Below, in pieces: positions 16,665 to 25,331 of a stretch of 39,180 nt of DNA (within the stretch, counting starts at the first letter, position 1; the number at the start of each line of letters is the position of its first letter). The position numbers and the translations under genes are program-made. Below the pieces are notes generated by a model, which worked only from the letters and a program-made list of their open reading frames with translations, made no database searches and was not told the origin of the DNA. Origin of the DNA: Actinomadura sp. NBRC 104412 (GTDB taxonomy: Bacteria > Actinomycetota > Actinomycetes > Streptosporangiales > Streptosporangiaceae); the NCBI RefSeq assembly GCF_030269515.1, contig NZ_BSTM01000047.1, positions 1 to 39,180 of the forward strand, read 5' to 3'.

Positions 16665-18482
16665 GTGTCGCGAGCTGGCCGTCGCGGGCGGGCCCTGGCC
16701 GTCAGGTTCGGGGCGGCGGTCCTGGCGCTGACCCTCGTTCCGGGTGGGGGCGTCGGCCTTCTGTGGGAACCTGGACGTGCCGCCGCCGAGCCCGTCGACC
16801 AGATCCGGGCCCGGCAGTGGCATCTCGACGCGATGCGGATCCCCCGGGCATGGCGGACGTCCAAGGGGGCGGGCGTCACGGTCGCCGTGCTGGACACCGG
16901 TGTCGACCGCCGCCATCCCGATCTGGTGGGACGGGTCACGACCGGGCCGGACCTCACCGGCGGGACGCGCAGTCCGGGTGACAAGTACTGGGGCCTGCAC
17001 GGGACGTCGATGGCCAGCATCATCGCCGGCCACGGCAACGGCCCCGGCCGGCGGCGCGGCGTGATCGGCGTCGCCCCGTCCAGCAGGATCCTCTCGATCA
17101 GGGTGACGTGGGAGAACGACGACCCGCAGCGGCGGAACGGCGGCGAGGGCAACCGGAACAGGGACGCGGTGGCGCAGGGCATCCGGTACGCCGCCGACCA
17201 CGGCGCCGACATCATCAACATGTCGCTCGGCGGCGGGCGGCTGTTCTACGACGGGAACTCCACCGAGGAGAGCGCGGTCCGGTACGCGCTCGACAAGGGC
17301 GTGGTGCTGATCGCCTCGGCCGGCAACGACGGCGCCGGGCCGAACCGCAACAACTTCCCCGCCGCGTACCGGGGGGTGATCGCCGTCGGCGCCCTCGACC
17401 GGCGGCTCCAGCTCTGGAAGGACAGCAACCGCCGTCCCTACGTGGCCGTGTGCGCGCCGGGCGTGGAGATCGTCAGCGCCGACTCCAGCAGCGGGTACGT
17501 GATCGGTACGGGGACCAGCCCGTCCTCGGCCATCGTCGCCGGAGTCGCCGCGCTGATCCGGTCCCGCTACCCGAGGCTGTCGCCGGACGAGGTGCGGGAG
17601 GCCCTGGTGAAGGGCACCGTCCCCGACCGTCCGACCGGCTCGTCCACCTGTACGGGACCGCTGGACGCGGTGCGGGCGCTGTCGGCCGCCGCGCGGATCG
17701 ACCGGACCGAGGGCGGCGCCGAGGACGGGCCGCGCAGCCCGAGCCCCGCGCCCGTCACCTACGAGGAGAACGCGGGAGGCCGTGACGGCCTGCTGCTCGC
17801 CGCCATCCTGGGGGGCGGTGGCCTCATCGTCGGCGTCGTCGTCCTGCTGAGCCTGCGCCGCCGCCCGCCACCGGACGCTGAGCCGGACGACTTCGACGAG
17901 GTCGAGGACTACGGGCTCGGCGCGCACCGCATGCCGCGCCCGCAGCCCGCCTTCGCAGCGCACGACGCCGGCCGCGACACGTACACCGCCCCGGCCGGCG
18001 CACCGGTCTGGCAGAGCAACGAGGTGTACGCGCCACCGCCGTCCCTGCAACCGGAACGTCCGGAACGCCGGTCTGGCGACGTTCCGGCCGGAAAGGGCGC
18101 GAGCGTGCCTCCGATCCCCAGCGAGCTTCGACCCTCGTTGCCTTACGGCGGTACGCGCCCGGCCCGTGGGACGGGCGAGTTCCCGGGAATGGGAGACGAC
18201 GCGTGGGACCGGTTCCGCCGCGATGCCCTCGAAGAAGCCTCCCTGCCGTCCATGCCCCAGAGGGAGCAGAGGCCAGGGGAGCCGTCAACGCTTCACAACG
18301 GCTACACGCCGCCCGTACGCCATGTGGACGACCTGCCCGGCAACGCGTTCCCCGCGGCGCCGCCCCCGGTCGACCACGATCCGCCGGACCGGTCCGTTCC
18401 GCCGGACGACGACTGGCGGGGCCTGCCGAAGCGGAACCGCCGCCGGGCGGGCGGGGACGAGTCGCTGCCGCCCTGGTGGTGA
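16665..18482 (+). CDS. Mycosin-like (MycP) subtilisin-family membrane protease
   Basis: 605 aa from GTG 16665, with GGAGGAGG upstream; earlier in-frame starts give a Gly/Arg-rich extension. Signal peptide at about 1-42 (ALAVRFGAAVLALTLVPGG), then an S8 catalytic domain: Asp in VTVAVLDTGVDRRHPDL, His in GLHGTSMASIIAG, oxyanion Asn region ASAGNDGAGPNRNNFPA, and Ser in GTGTSPSSAIVAG. A Pro/Ser linker leads to a membrane helix at about residues 366-390 (LLLAAILGGGGLIVGVVV). The cytoplasmic tail is unusually long, about 210 aa and Pro/Arg/Asp-rich. Mycosins stabilise type VII secretion membranes, but no ESX genes are seen nearby, so the role is uncertain. Confidence 0.88.
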   Translation: MSRAGRRGRALAVRFGAAVLALTLVPGGGVGLLWEPGRAAAEPVDQIRARQWHLDAMRIPRAWRTSKGAGVTVAVLDTGVDRRHPDLVGRVTTGPDLTGGTRSPGDKYWGLHGTSMASIIAGHGNGPGRRRGVIGVAPSSRILSIRVTWENDDPQRRNGGEGNRNRDAVAQGIRYAADHGADIINMSLGGGRLFYDGNSTEESAVRYALDKGVVLIASAGNDGAGPNRNNFPAAYRGVIAVGALDRRLQLWKDSNRRPYVAVCAPGVEIVSADSSSGYVIGTGTSPSSAIVAGVAALIRSRYPRLSPDEVREALVKGTVPDRPTGSSTCTGPLDAVRALSAAARIDRTEGGAEDGPRSPSPAPVTYEENAGGRDGLLLAAILGGGGLIVGVVVLLSLRRRPPPDAEPDDFDEVEDYGLGAHRMPRPQPAFAAHDAGRDTYTAPAGAPVWQSNEVYAPPPSLQPERPERRSGDVPAGKGASVPPIPSELRPSLPYGGTRPARGTGEFPGMGDDAWDRFRRDALEEASLPSMPQREQRPGEPSTLHNGYTPPVRHVDDLPGNAFPAAPPPVDHDPPDRSVPPDDDWRGLPKRNRRRAGGDESLPPWW

Positions 18483-18606
18483 CCGAAGCGGGCGCCGCCT
18501 CGCCCCGCCCTACTCCGTCGGGCGTACTCGGGGTGTCTCCGGCCGGACGATGACGGTGCCCGAACCCGTCGCCGAGCATCGACTCATCCGCTGAAAGAGG
18601 AGGTCG

Positions 18607-18909
18607 ATGACCATGTTGATGACGCTGGCGGCCCAGTTCCACCCCGGTCCGTGGCATGACGGCGGCCCGTACGACGCGCCCGCCTGGTGGCCGGTGTTCC
18701 CGATCACCTTCGGGCTGTTCTGGGTGGCCGTGGCGGTGGGCGTGTTCTACCTGCTGCGGCGCCGGATGGTCACGGACGCGGCGGCGACGGCGGCCACCTC
18801 GTCCCCGATGAGCAAGGCGCGTGCTGTGCTCGCCGAGCGGTTCGCCCGCGGCGAGATCGACGAGGACGAGTACCACGCCAGGATGGCGGCCCTGCGCGAC
18901 GAGATATGA
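18607..18909 (+). CDS. Small membrane protein with a SHOCT domain
   Basis: 100 aa. A His/Trp/Pro-rich start (FHPGPWHDGGPYDAPAWW) is followed by one membrane helix at about 30-52 (PVFPITFGLFWVAVAVGVFYL), a basic stop (RRRM), a short linker and a C-terminal SHOCT module AVLAERFARGEIDEDEYHARM. SHOCT (short C-terminal) domains are oligomerisation or tethering pieces in many bacterial membrane proteins. AGGAGG lies 3 nt before ATG 18607. It lies 124 bp downstream of the protease gene, on the same strand. Confidence 0.85.
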   Translation: MTMLMTLAAQFHPGPWHDGGPYDAPAWWPVFPITFGLFWVAVAVGVFYLLRRRMVTDAAATAATSSPMSKARAVLAERFARGEIDEDEYHARMAALRDEI

Positions 18910-18998
18910 CGTCGCGCCGCACATCGAGAAGGCACCGGCGGCGCCGGCCGTTCCGAGGGAGCCGAACGCTCACTCCGGGACGGTCGGCGCCGCCGCCG

Positions 18999-19640
18999 TC
19001 AGTCCGCTTGGGCCGCCTTGAAGATCTTGTCCACGCCGTCCGGGTCCATCGGGGAGCGGATGGTCGCCTCGGCGAAGCGGGTGAGCAGCCGGGCGAACTC
19101 GGAGCGTTCGGCGGGCGTCCAGTCGGACATGAGCTTGTCCAGGTAGGCGCGCCGGAACCGGTCGGCGACCTGCTTGACGCGGACCCCGCGATCCGTCAGT
19201 TGCAGGTTCGCGCGGCGCGCGTCCACAGGGGACGGACGCCGCGACACCAGGCCCGCGTCGATGGCGTGGCCGACCAGCCGGCTCGCGGTCGAGGGGTCGA
19301 TCTCCAGGCGTTCGGCCACCGCGCCCACGGTGACCTCCGCGTCCTCCTCCGCGCCCTCCTCTGCGCCGTCCTCCCGGGCGGTGGCCGCCGCGGAGAGGCC
19401 GGCGACGGCGTGCACCACCATGAGATTGGAGACCTGCAAGGGGCGCGCGCCAGGACAGGCGGGCGTCTGCGCCCGGATCCGCTTCATCAGGTCGGGCTTG
19501 GCCCAGATCCGGCGGAGGTGGAACAGCGCCAGCGACACCTCGGACAGCACCGGGTCCGGCAGCCCGCCCGAGGGGTCGGCGAACCCCGCGGGCGTCGCCT
19601 GCGCCGCATCGTTCGCCCTGGTCTCCCTGGTGTTGTTCAT
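18999..19640 (-). CDS. MarR-family winged-helix transcriptional regulator
   Basis: 213 aa. The winged helix includes LQVSNLMVVHAVAGLSA, VTVGAVAERLEIDPSTASRLVGHAI and the wing GLVSRRPSPVDARRANLQLTDRG, then the dimer helices at the C-terminus. An acidic stretch (DGAEEGAEEDAE) is inserted before helix 3 of the recognition unit. The N-terminus is longer than in typical 140-150 aa MarR proteins. AGGAG lies before ATG 19640. The divergent gene is the DUF3263 protein, 263 bp away, and a near-perfect inverted repeat at 19688-19710 is a plausible operator for this protein. The ligand is unknown. Confidence 0.88.
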   Translation of the reverse strand: MNNTRETRANDAAQATPAGFADPSGGLPDPVLSEVSLALFHLRRIWAKPDLMKRIRAQTPACPGARPLQVSNLMVVHAVAGLSAAATAREDGAEEGAEEDAEVTVGAVAERLEIDPSTASRLVGHAIDAGLVSRRPSPVDARRANLQLTDRGVRVKQVADRFRRAYLDKLMSDWTPAERSEFARLLTRFAEATIRSPMDPDGVDKIFKAAQAD

Positions 19641-19687
19641 GATCTCCTGTCCGCCTCACGGCCTCGGATGGCAGGGGTCGGCACCCT

Positions 19688-19710
19688 GACGCATGTACCC
19701 TGCATGTGTC
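19688..19710. promoter_or_regulatory. Inverted repeat, likely MarR operator
   Basis: GACGCATG, 7-nt spacer, CATGTGTC: 7 of 8 arm positions are complementary. It lies 48 bp upstream of the MarR start codon and in the divergent spacer, the usual place for an autoregulatory MarR site. Confidence 0.4.
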
Positions 19711-19903
19711 CAACGGCGAGCGTCTCCGAGGGGTTCCCGTACCGTTCATACGGAACGTCACGAGGCCACGAGGCGCCGTTCCAGGACGCCCCGGGGCGCC
19801 CTCGCCCGTTCCTCGGGAACCTCCGGAAGATGTCGTCCGGTACGCGTAGCATGGCACCGCCCGAACCCGGACGACCCGGGATCATGACCCCAGAGGGGAC
19901 TTC

Positions 19904-20293
19904 ATGCGACAGGCATCCGCCCACGGTGACGGTCCCCGACAGGACGGAAGCATGGACGATGGCACAGCCAAGGACATGACCGCCGAAGCGGCCATGGAAC
20001 CCGTGAGCGAGGGTCTGGACGACGAGCGGGCCTTCCCGGCCGACCTGCTGTCCGAGCGCGATCGTCAGATCCTCGCCTTCGAGCGCCGTTGGTGGAAGTA
20101 CGCCGGTGCGAAGGAGCAGGCGATCCGCGAGCTGTTCGACATGTCGGCCACGCGGTACTACCAGCTCCTCAACATCCTGATCGACAGGCCCGAGGCGCTC
20201 GCGCACGACCCGATGCTGGTGAAGCGCCTGCGCCGGATGCGGACGCAGCGGCAGCGGCAGCGCGCCGCGCGCCGTCTCGGCATCCGCCCCTGA
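19904..20293 (+). CDS. DUF3263-family small protein
   Basis: 129 aa. A disordered acidic N-terminus (to about residue 50) leads to the conserved core LLSERDRQILAFERRWWKYAGAKE, AIRELFDMSATRYYQLLNILI and a basic end RRMRTQRQRQRAARRLG. The core looks like a small helix-turn-helix (FDMSATRYYQLL), so DNA binding is plausible though not shown here. AGAGGGG lies upstream of ATG 19904; ATG 19952 is an alternative. In other actinomycetes this family is found between the trehalose genes, and here it directly precedes otsB, so a link to trehalose control is likely by context. Confidence 0.8.
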   Translation: MRQASAHGDGPRQDGSMDDGTAKDMTAEAAMEPVSEGLDDERAFPADLLSERDRQILAFERRWWKYAGAKEQAIRELFDMSATRYYQLLNILIDRPEALAHDPMLVKRLRRMRTQRQRQRAARRLGIRP

Positions 20294-20312
20294 CGTGGCC
20301 GACACTGGTCAC

Positions 20313-21161
20313 GTGAGCCTTTCCCGTTCTCACCCTTCTCCTCACTCTCCGTCGTTGACGGCCGCCGGCGCCGCCGGCCTCGACGCACTCCGCCGCGATC
20401 CCTCCGCCGCCGTGCTCGGCTTCGACTTCGACGGCACGCTCGCGCCCATCGTGGACGACCCCGCGGCCGCGCGCGCCCATCCCGGTGCGGCGCCCGCGCT
20501 GGCGCGCCTGGCCCCGAGGGTGCGCGCGCTGGTGATCGTGACCGGCCGTCCCGCCGGGGTGGCCGTGGAGTACGGCGGTTTCGCGGGCATCGACGGGCTT
20601 GTGGTGCTGGGCCAGTACGGCCTGGAGCGCTGGGAGTCCGGCGAGCTGACCGTGCCGGAGCCGCCGCCCGGTGTGGCCGAGGCCCGTGCCGCGCTGCCCG
20701 GGATCCTGGCGGCGGCCGGCGCGCCCGCCGAGGTCTCCGTCGAGGACAAGGGGCAGGCGGTGGCCGTCCACACCCGGCGGGCACCCGAGCCGCAGGCCGT
20801 GTTCGAGCGGCTGCGCGGCCCGCTGGCCGAGCTCGCCGAGCGCACCGGGCTGGTGCTGGAGCCGGGGCGCTTCGTCCTGGAAGTGCGTCCGCCCGGCATG
20901 GACAAGGGCCAGGCGCTGCGCGGCTTCATCGACACCGCCGTACCCGACGGCGCGCACCCGTCGGCGGTGCTGTTCGCCGGGGACGACCTCGGCGACCTGG
21001 CCGCGTACGACGCGATCGACGCGCTGCGGGCCGAGGGCGTCCCTGGTATCAAGCTGTGCAGCGGTTCCGCGGAGGTGACCGCGCTCGCCGAGCGTGCCGA
21101 CCTCGTCGTCGACGGCCCCGCGGGCGTCGTGGCGTTCCTGAACGGCCTGCTGCCCGCCTGA
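20313..21161 (+). CDS. otsB: Trehalose-6-phosphate phosphatase
   Basis: 282 aa HAD phosphatase making trehalose from trehalose-6-phosphate. HAD motif I is GFDFDGTLAPIVDDP with the nucleophile and acid Asp; motif II is VIVTGRP; the lysine of motif III lies in PGMDKGQALRGF, and motif IV is FAGDDLGDLAAYDAI. The cap domain is between LGQYGLERW and VLEVRPPG. The start is GTG 20313 or GTG 20295; both lie within 22 bp of the DUF3263 stop, so the two genes are probably coupled. The synthase otsA is 4.8 kb away on the opposite strand instead of beside it. Confidence 0.93.
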   Translation: MSLSRSHPSPHSPSLTAAGAAGLDALRRDPSAAVLGFDFDGTLAPIVDDPAAARAHPGAAPALARLAPRVRALVIVTGRPAGVAVEYGGFAGIDGLVVLGQYGLERWESGELTVPEPPPGVAEARAALPGILAAAGAPAEVSVEDKGQAVAVHTRRAPEPQAVFERLRGPLAELAERTGLVLEPGRFVLEVRPPGMDKGQALRGFIDTAVPDGAHPSAVLFAGDDLGDLAAYDAIDALRAEGVPGIKLCSGSAEVTALAERADLVVDGPAGVVAFLNGLLPA

Positions 21162-21241
21162 ACAGGCCCCTGACGAGCGCCGAGACGGATGGGCACGATG
21201 TGAGCCCAGTGTGACGGGCGTAATTGTGCAATTTCGGGGGT

Positions 21242-21260
21242 GCATGTGGTAATGACATGC
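21242..21260. promoter_or_regulatory. ATGT/ACAT palindrome upstream of the membrane protein gene
   Basis: GCATGT, 7-nt spacer ggtaatg, ACATGC: a perfect 6-bp inverted repeat. ATGT...ACAT is the known half-site pattern of PadR-type repressors, and a PadR gene lies in this neighbourhood. TAATGA in the spacer could be a -10. The link is inference. Confidence 0.35.
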
Positions 21261-21309
21261 GCGCCGCGCGAGACTGTGCGCTGTCGGGGGGAAGTGAGGG
21301 GAGCGCGAG

Positions 21310-22284
21310 GTGGACACAGATCATGGGCGGCCGCATCGGCCCGACCACCCTGATCTGCACGGCGTTCCGCCGCGGCGCCCGCCGCGCCCGCCGGAGCCGC
21401 CGGTGCGGGAACCGCGGCCGCTCGGATCGCGCGAGACCAGCGGCATCCAGGTGCGTCTGGGTTCGCGTGACACCTATGACGAGGCGGCCGGGGCCGCCGT
21501 CGCACCGCCGGGACCCCGCCCGCGCGGCCCGCGACACCAGGAACGTCCAGCGTGGGAGCCGTCCCGGCGAAGGCCGCGACATCGGGATGCGAGGCGCCCG
21601 GATGCGAGGCGCCGGAACCGGAAGAGGCGGGGCGGGCTCGTCGCGATAGCGGTGGCGGCCGTCGCCGTCGCCGCCGTACTGGGCGGCGCGTTCTTCGTGC
21701 CGCCCCTTCTGGAAGGGGACGACCTCACCCCCGCGCCGCAGACCGCGGGCGGGTCGACCGGCGCGGCGGACGTTCCGCTGCCTCCCACCGGGACGCCGAT
21801 CGACGTGGCCACGGCGGACGGGTCCAAGTACCGGCTCGCGACCGTGACCGCGGGCCTCGGCGACCGCGCGGGGGGCGCCCAGCAGTCCCCGCCCCCGCCC
21901 GGGACGACCTACGCCTACATCGACTACGTGCTGACCAACCCGTCGGGGCAGCGGTCCCTGCTGGACTTCCCCGGAGATGTCTTCGTCCGGCGCGATCTGG
22001 TGGCGGAGCAGGCGCGCGGCCGGTGCGTGTGGCAGCCCGGCGTGCCGGAGACGATGTGCACCCCGCCGGTCAGGAGCGTGGTCGTCCGGCGGCTGGCCGG
22101 CGGTGAGCTGGAGCCGGGTGACGGAGGCGACCGGTACCTGCCGCCCGGCTCGTCCTTCCTCGTACGGGCGACGGCCGAGGTGCCGGTGAGCGAGTCGACG
22201 AAGCGCGCCGACCTGCGGCTGTACGTCTGGAAGCAGCTCTACATGGCCGACCAGCTCGCCAAGGAGGCGCCCTTCCCGCGCTGA
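21310..22284 (+). CDS. Single-pass membrane protein with an extracytoplasmic beta-rich domain, function unknown
   Basis: 324 aa from GTG 21310, with AGGGGAG upstream. The first 105 residues are Pro/Arg-rich and cytoplasmic. One membrane helix follows (VAIAVAAVAVAAVLGGAFFV, about 112-132), then a linker and a domain of about 165 aa with strands such as SKYRLATVTAGLGD, TYAYIDYVLTNPSG, RSVVVRRLAGGEL and SSFLVRATAEVPVSE. Two cysteines (RGRCVW and ETMCTPP) may form a disulfide outside. I do not recognise the family. It ends before a strong hairpin shared with the convergent PadR gene. Confidence 0.65.
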   Translation: MDTDHGRPHRPDHPDLHGVPPRRPPRPPEPPVREPRPLGSRETSGIQVRLGSRDTYDEAAGAAVAPPGPRPRGPRHQERPAWEPSRRRPRHRDARRPDARRRNRKRRGGLVAIAVAAVAVAAVLGGAFFVPPLLEGDDLTPAPQTAGGSTGAADVPLPPTGTPIDVATADGSKYRLATVTAGLGDRAGGAQQSPPPPGTTYAYIDYVLTNPSGQRSLLDFPGDVFVRRDLVAEQARGRCVWQPGVPETMCTPPVRSVVVRRLAGGELEPGDGGDRYLPPGSSFLVRATAEVPVSESTKRADLRLYVWKQLYMADQLAKEAPFPR

Positions 22285-22313
22285 CGCCGCGTGGCCGCCC
22301 GTCCTGTGAACGC

Positions 22314-22350
22314 CGATGCGCCCGGAGCCGCCGTGGCTCCGGGCGCATCG
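22314..22350. terminator. Bidirectional terminator, perfect 16-bp stem
   Basis: 22314-22329 pairs with 22335-22350 (arm CGATGCGCCCGGAGCC) around a 5-nt loop. It sits between two convergent genes, 30 bp past one stop and 11 bp past the other. Confidence 0.9.
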
Positions 22351-22360
22351 CCTCGCGCGT

Positions 22361-22936
22361 TCACTCGGCTTCGGGGTCGTCGGCGAGGATGCCGTACAGC
22401 CGGCGCCTGGCGTCGTTGACGACGTCGAGGGCGCGGGCCTTCTGGCCCTCGCTGCCGACCGCCATGACCTGGTGCAGGGCCCCCATGAGCTGGCCGACGG
22501 CCTCGCGCCCGCGCAGCGCGTTCTCGCCGGCGGCCTCGGTGACCTCGTCCCAGGGGGCGGTGGCCTCCCCGGACGCCTCCTCGCGGCCGGTGTCGCTCAG
22601 CTCGAACAGCCGCTTGCCGGCCTCCTCGCGACTGGTGACCTTGCCCTCGTCCTCCAGCATCTGCAGGGTCGGGTAGACCGAACCCGGGCTCGGCCGCCAG
22701 ACGCCGCCGGTGCGGTTGTCGAGCTCCTGGATCATCTCGTAGCCGTGCATGGGCCGCTCGGCGAGCAGCGCCAGCAGGGCCGCGCGGACGTTGCCGCGCC
22801 GGGTGCGCCGCCCGCGCCCGCCCCGTCCGCGTCCCCCGTGGGGACCGAAGGGTCCGGGTCCGTGACCCCAGGGGCCGAACGGCTCTCCGCGACGGTTACG
22901 GCGTGGCTCTTCGCCGAATCGTGGATGGTGTCTCAT
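22361..22936 (-). CDS. PadR-family transcriptional regulator
   Basis: 191 aa. A Gly/Arg/Pro-rich tail of about 48 residues precedes the winged helix: NVRAALLALLAERPMHGYEM, IQELDNRTGGVWRPSPGSVY, PTLQMLEDEGKVTSREE and the wing KRLFELSDTGRE. The C-terminal part (about 110-190) forms dimer helices (VVNDARRRLYGILAD). AAGGAG lies 5 nt before ATG 22936. The Gly-rich start is common in actinomycete members. Its own upstream region carries palindromes (22964-23003), so autoregulation is likely. The effector and the target genes are unknown. Confidence 0.9.
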   Translation of the reverse strand: MRHHPRFGEEPRRNRRGEPFGPWGHGPGPFGPHGGRGRGGRGRRTRRGNVRAALLALLAERPMHGYEMIQELDNRTGGVWRPSPGSVYPTLQMLEDEGKVTSREEAGKRLFELSDTGREEASGEATAPWDEVTEAAGENALRGREAVGQLMGALHQVMAVGSEGQKARALDVVNDARRRLYGILADDPEAE

Positions 22937-22963
22937 CGCGTACTCCTTCCCCTATGATCGATT

Positions 22964-23003
22964 GCGATGCATTAACGATATATCGGAAACCGGTCGCGAT
23001 GCA
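22964..23003. promoter_or_regulatory. Candidate PadR operator region
   Basis: Two direct copies of GCGATGCA (22964-22971 and 22996-23003) are 32 bp apart, about three helical turns. Between them lies a perfect 10-bp palindrome CGATATATCG at 22976-22985. The block starts 28 bp before the PadR ATG and is AT-rich compared with its surroundings. Confidence 0.4.
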
Positions 23004-23115
23004 ACACCGAGCGTCGGTCAATCTGTTCATGGAGTGATGAATTGATCGGGACGGACGTCCCTAGGGGCATGCCGAACTGGGAGAATCCGGCCTCAGACAG
23101 GCCGGTGAAGCCGGC

Positions 23116-25275
23116 TCAGGGAGCGGCCAGCTTGAGGTTGTCCAGGATGACCTTGGCGGCGTTCCGGTTGTTGTTCTCCTTGACCCGGATCCACGCCCCG
23201 AACGTGCCGCTGCTGTGCCGCAGCCCGATCTCGACGACCGTCGGGGTGCCGACCTGGCACCCAGTGAACCGGGTGACGGTGCCGGTCAGCGACTTGTCGG
23301 GCGAGGTGTAGTTCTCGGGGTTCCCCTTGGTGCACTGCGGGTGCCCGGTGGCGCTCGGCGGCGGGAGCTTCCCGTTCGCCACGTCGGTGGTCAGGCCGAT
23401 GAAGACCCCTGGGGTGGGGCCGTCGCCCAGGAAGTTGGCGACGCTCGGGGTGGCTCGGAGCACCGGGCGCCGCTGCTGGTCGTTCAGCCCGACCGTGGTC
23501 GGCGACCAGGTGGACTCCTGGCCGCGCGGCCAGACCTTCGGCACCGCCGTCCTGATCTTCCCGCTCGCGTCGGTCATCTGGACGAAGTCCGCCGGGATGA
23601 CGGGCTTCTTCGGCGGCGGTGGCGGCTCGTCGCCGCCGCGCAGCAGCCCGATGCCGAGGAACAGCCCCCCGATGAGCACGAGGGCGATGACCGCCGCGCC
23701 GATGACCAGCGGGGTCCTGTTCGCGCCGCCGGACGTTCCGGGTGGGGCCTGGTGGCGTCCGCCGGGCCGCGACCCGGCTCCGCCGCCGGAGGGGATGAGC
23801 TTCTTGAGCCGTGCCAGAAGGCCCTCCGAGGGCGTCCCGGTGCCGCTCTGCGGGGTTGCAGGCGACCCCTGGAAAGGAGCCCCCTGATAGGGAACCCCTT
23901 GGCCGGGCGGCCCTTGCATTGGACCCTGCGGTGGGCCTTGTAGCGGGCCTTGCGGTGGACCCTGTGGTGGACCCTGTGGCGGGCCTTGGGGCGGTCCTTG
24001 AGGGGGGCCTGGGGGAGGCCCCTGCGCGGCCCCCTGGAGAGGGAAGATCGCCGTCTTGCTCTCCGCGCTCACCCGCGGAGGCGGAGGCTGCTGCGAGGAC
24101 GGCGGCCCCCCGTACTGGCTCGGGTGGTCCACGACCGTCTGGGACCCGTCGTCGAGCACCGTCTGCGCGTGATCCTGCCGCGCCTGGAACTGGGCGGTAC
24201 GTATGTCGTCCTCCGAGCCCGGCGGAGAATCCTCCAGCGTCGAAGGCTCCGGCTCCACGGGGCGGGAAGGCGTCCCCTGTGAGTACTGATAGTCCTGCCC
24301 CTGAACGGGCGGGGGCGGACCGGGCCGGCCCTGCCCACGGTCCATGGGGCCCGGCCCCTGCGCGTACGCCTGGGAGGGGTCGGCCGGAGAGAAGCGGTCC
24401 TGCACCGTCGGTTCGGCCTCGGCGGGAGCGAGCACGTCCTGAGCGCCCGCGGCGGCACCGGCGGCCTGCCGTCCCGGCAGCGAGGTGGGACGCAGGGTCG
24501 CCAGCGCCTCGGCGAACGCCTCCGCGGTCGGCCAGCGCTTCTCCCGCTCCACCTCCAACGCGCGCAGCACGACCTGGTCGACCGCGGGCGAGACCCCTTC
24601 ACGGATCATGCTCGGCGCCGTCCGCACGGGCGGCGCCCCCGGCGGACGGCCCGTGATCATGTGGTAGGTCAGGGCGCCGAGCCCGTACACGTCCGCCCGC
24701 ACGTCGAGGCCGCCGCCGAAACGGGCCTGCTCGGGCGACATGTAGCCGGGCGTGCCGACCGGCAGGGTGAACGCGCCGGAGGCGTGTGCCAGCGCCTTCG
24801 CCAGCCCGAGGTCGGCGATCAGCAGCCGCTCCCCGCCCTCCGGGGTGGACTGGAAGAGCACGTTGGACGGCTTGAGGTCGCGATGGATCACTCCGAGCCT
24901 GTTGATCACCTCGACGCCATACGCGATTTCCTCGGCGAGCGCAAGGGCCTCGGAGACCGGAAGTGGCCGTTCGCGCATCCGGTCGGCCAGTGTTCCGCGG
25001 TCGGCGTAGGACATGACGAAGTACGGCCGCCCGTCCGGCAGCTCGCCGATGTCGTGGACCCGCACCAGCCGCGCCGAGTCGGCCCGGCGCAGGATGCGTG
25101 CCTCCTCCAGGAAGCGATTGCGCACGTCGAGGTCGTCGATGAGGCTCCCGGACAGCACTTTGATCGCGACATGGGAGTCGAGCGCTTCGTCGTGGCCGAG
25201 CCACACCGCGGCGAACGCGCCCGATCCCAGGACGCGATCGATGCGGTAACGGCCGACGGTCGGAGGGAAGGACAC
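23116..25275 (-). CDS. Transmembrane serine/threonine protein kinase
   Basis: 719 aa from GTG 25275. Hanks-type kinase domain at 1-265: glycine loop LGSGAFAAVW, Lys39 in VAIKV, catalytic HRDLKPSN (Asp133), and DLG (155-157) in place of DFG, followed by GTPGYMSPEQ. A long cytoplasmic linker of about 300 aa rich in Pro, Gln and Gly includes repeated GPPQ units. One membrane helix follows (VIGAAVIALVLIGGLFLG, near residue 560). The extracytoplasmic domain of about 135 aa has two cysteines (HPQCTKGNP and FTGCQVGTP) and ends IRVKENNNRNAAKVILDNL; it has no PASTA repeats. Divergent to the ECF sigma gene by only 56 bp, which suggests joint control or kinase action on that sigma factor. Confidence 0.92.
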   Translation of the reverse strand: MSFPPTVGRYRIDRVLGSGAFAAVWLGHDEALDSHVAIKVLSGSLIDDLDVRNRFLEEARILRRADSARLVRVHDIGELPDGRPYFVMSYADRGTLADRMRERPLPVSEALALAEEIAYGVEVINRLGVIHRDLKPSNVLFQSTPEGGERLLIADLGLAKALAHASGAFTLPVGTPGYMSPEQARFGGGLDVRADVYGLGALTYHMITGRPPGAPPVRTAPSMIREGVSPAVDQVVLRALEVEREKRWPTAEAFAEALATLRPTSLPGRQAAGAAAGAQDVLAPAEAEPTVQDRFSPADPSQAYAQGPGPMDRGQGRPGPPPPVQGQDYQYSQGTPSRPVEPEPSTLEDSPPGSEDDIRTAQFQARQDHAQTVLDDGSQTVVDHPSQYGGPPSSQQPPPPRVSAESKTAIFPLQGAAQGPPPGPPQGPPQGPPQGPPQGPPQGPLQGPPQGPMQGPPGQGVPYQGAPFQGSPATPQSGTGTPSEGLLARLKKLIPSGGGAGSRPGGRHQAPPGTSGGANRTPLVIGAAVIALVLIGGLFLGIGLLRGGDEPPPPPKKPVIPADFVQMTDASGKIRTAVPKVWPRGQESTWSPTTVGLNDQQRRPVLRATPSVANFLGDGPTPGVFIGLTTDVANGKLPPPSATGHPQCTKGNPENYTSPDKSLTGTVTRFTGCQVGTPTVVEIGLRHSSGTFGAWIRVKENNNRNAAKVILDNLKLAAP

Positions 25276-25331
25276 TCCCGTATCATGCCCAACAAACGGG
25301 GAGTGTGCGCAGACGAGCATGGGGCGGCGCG

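Noticed and set aside
16127..17221. Long minus-strand frame across the tRNA and protease start
   Set aside because: It overlaps the tRNA gene and a well-supported protease; composition is Pro/Arg-rich noise.
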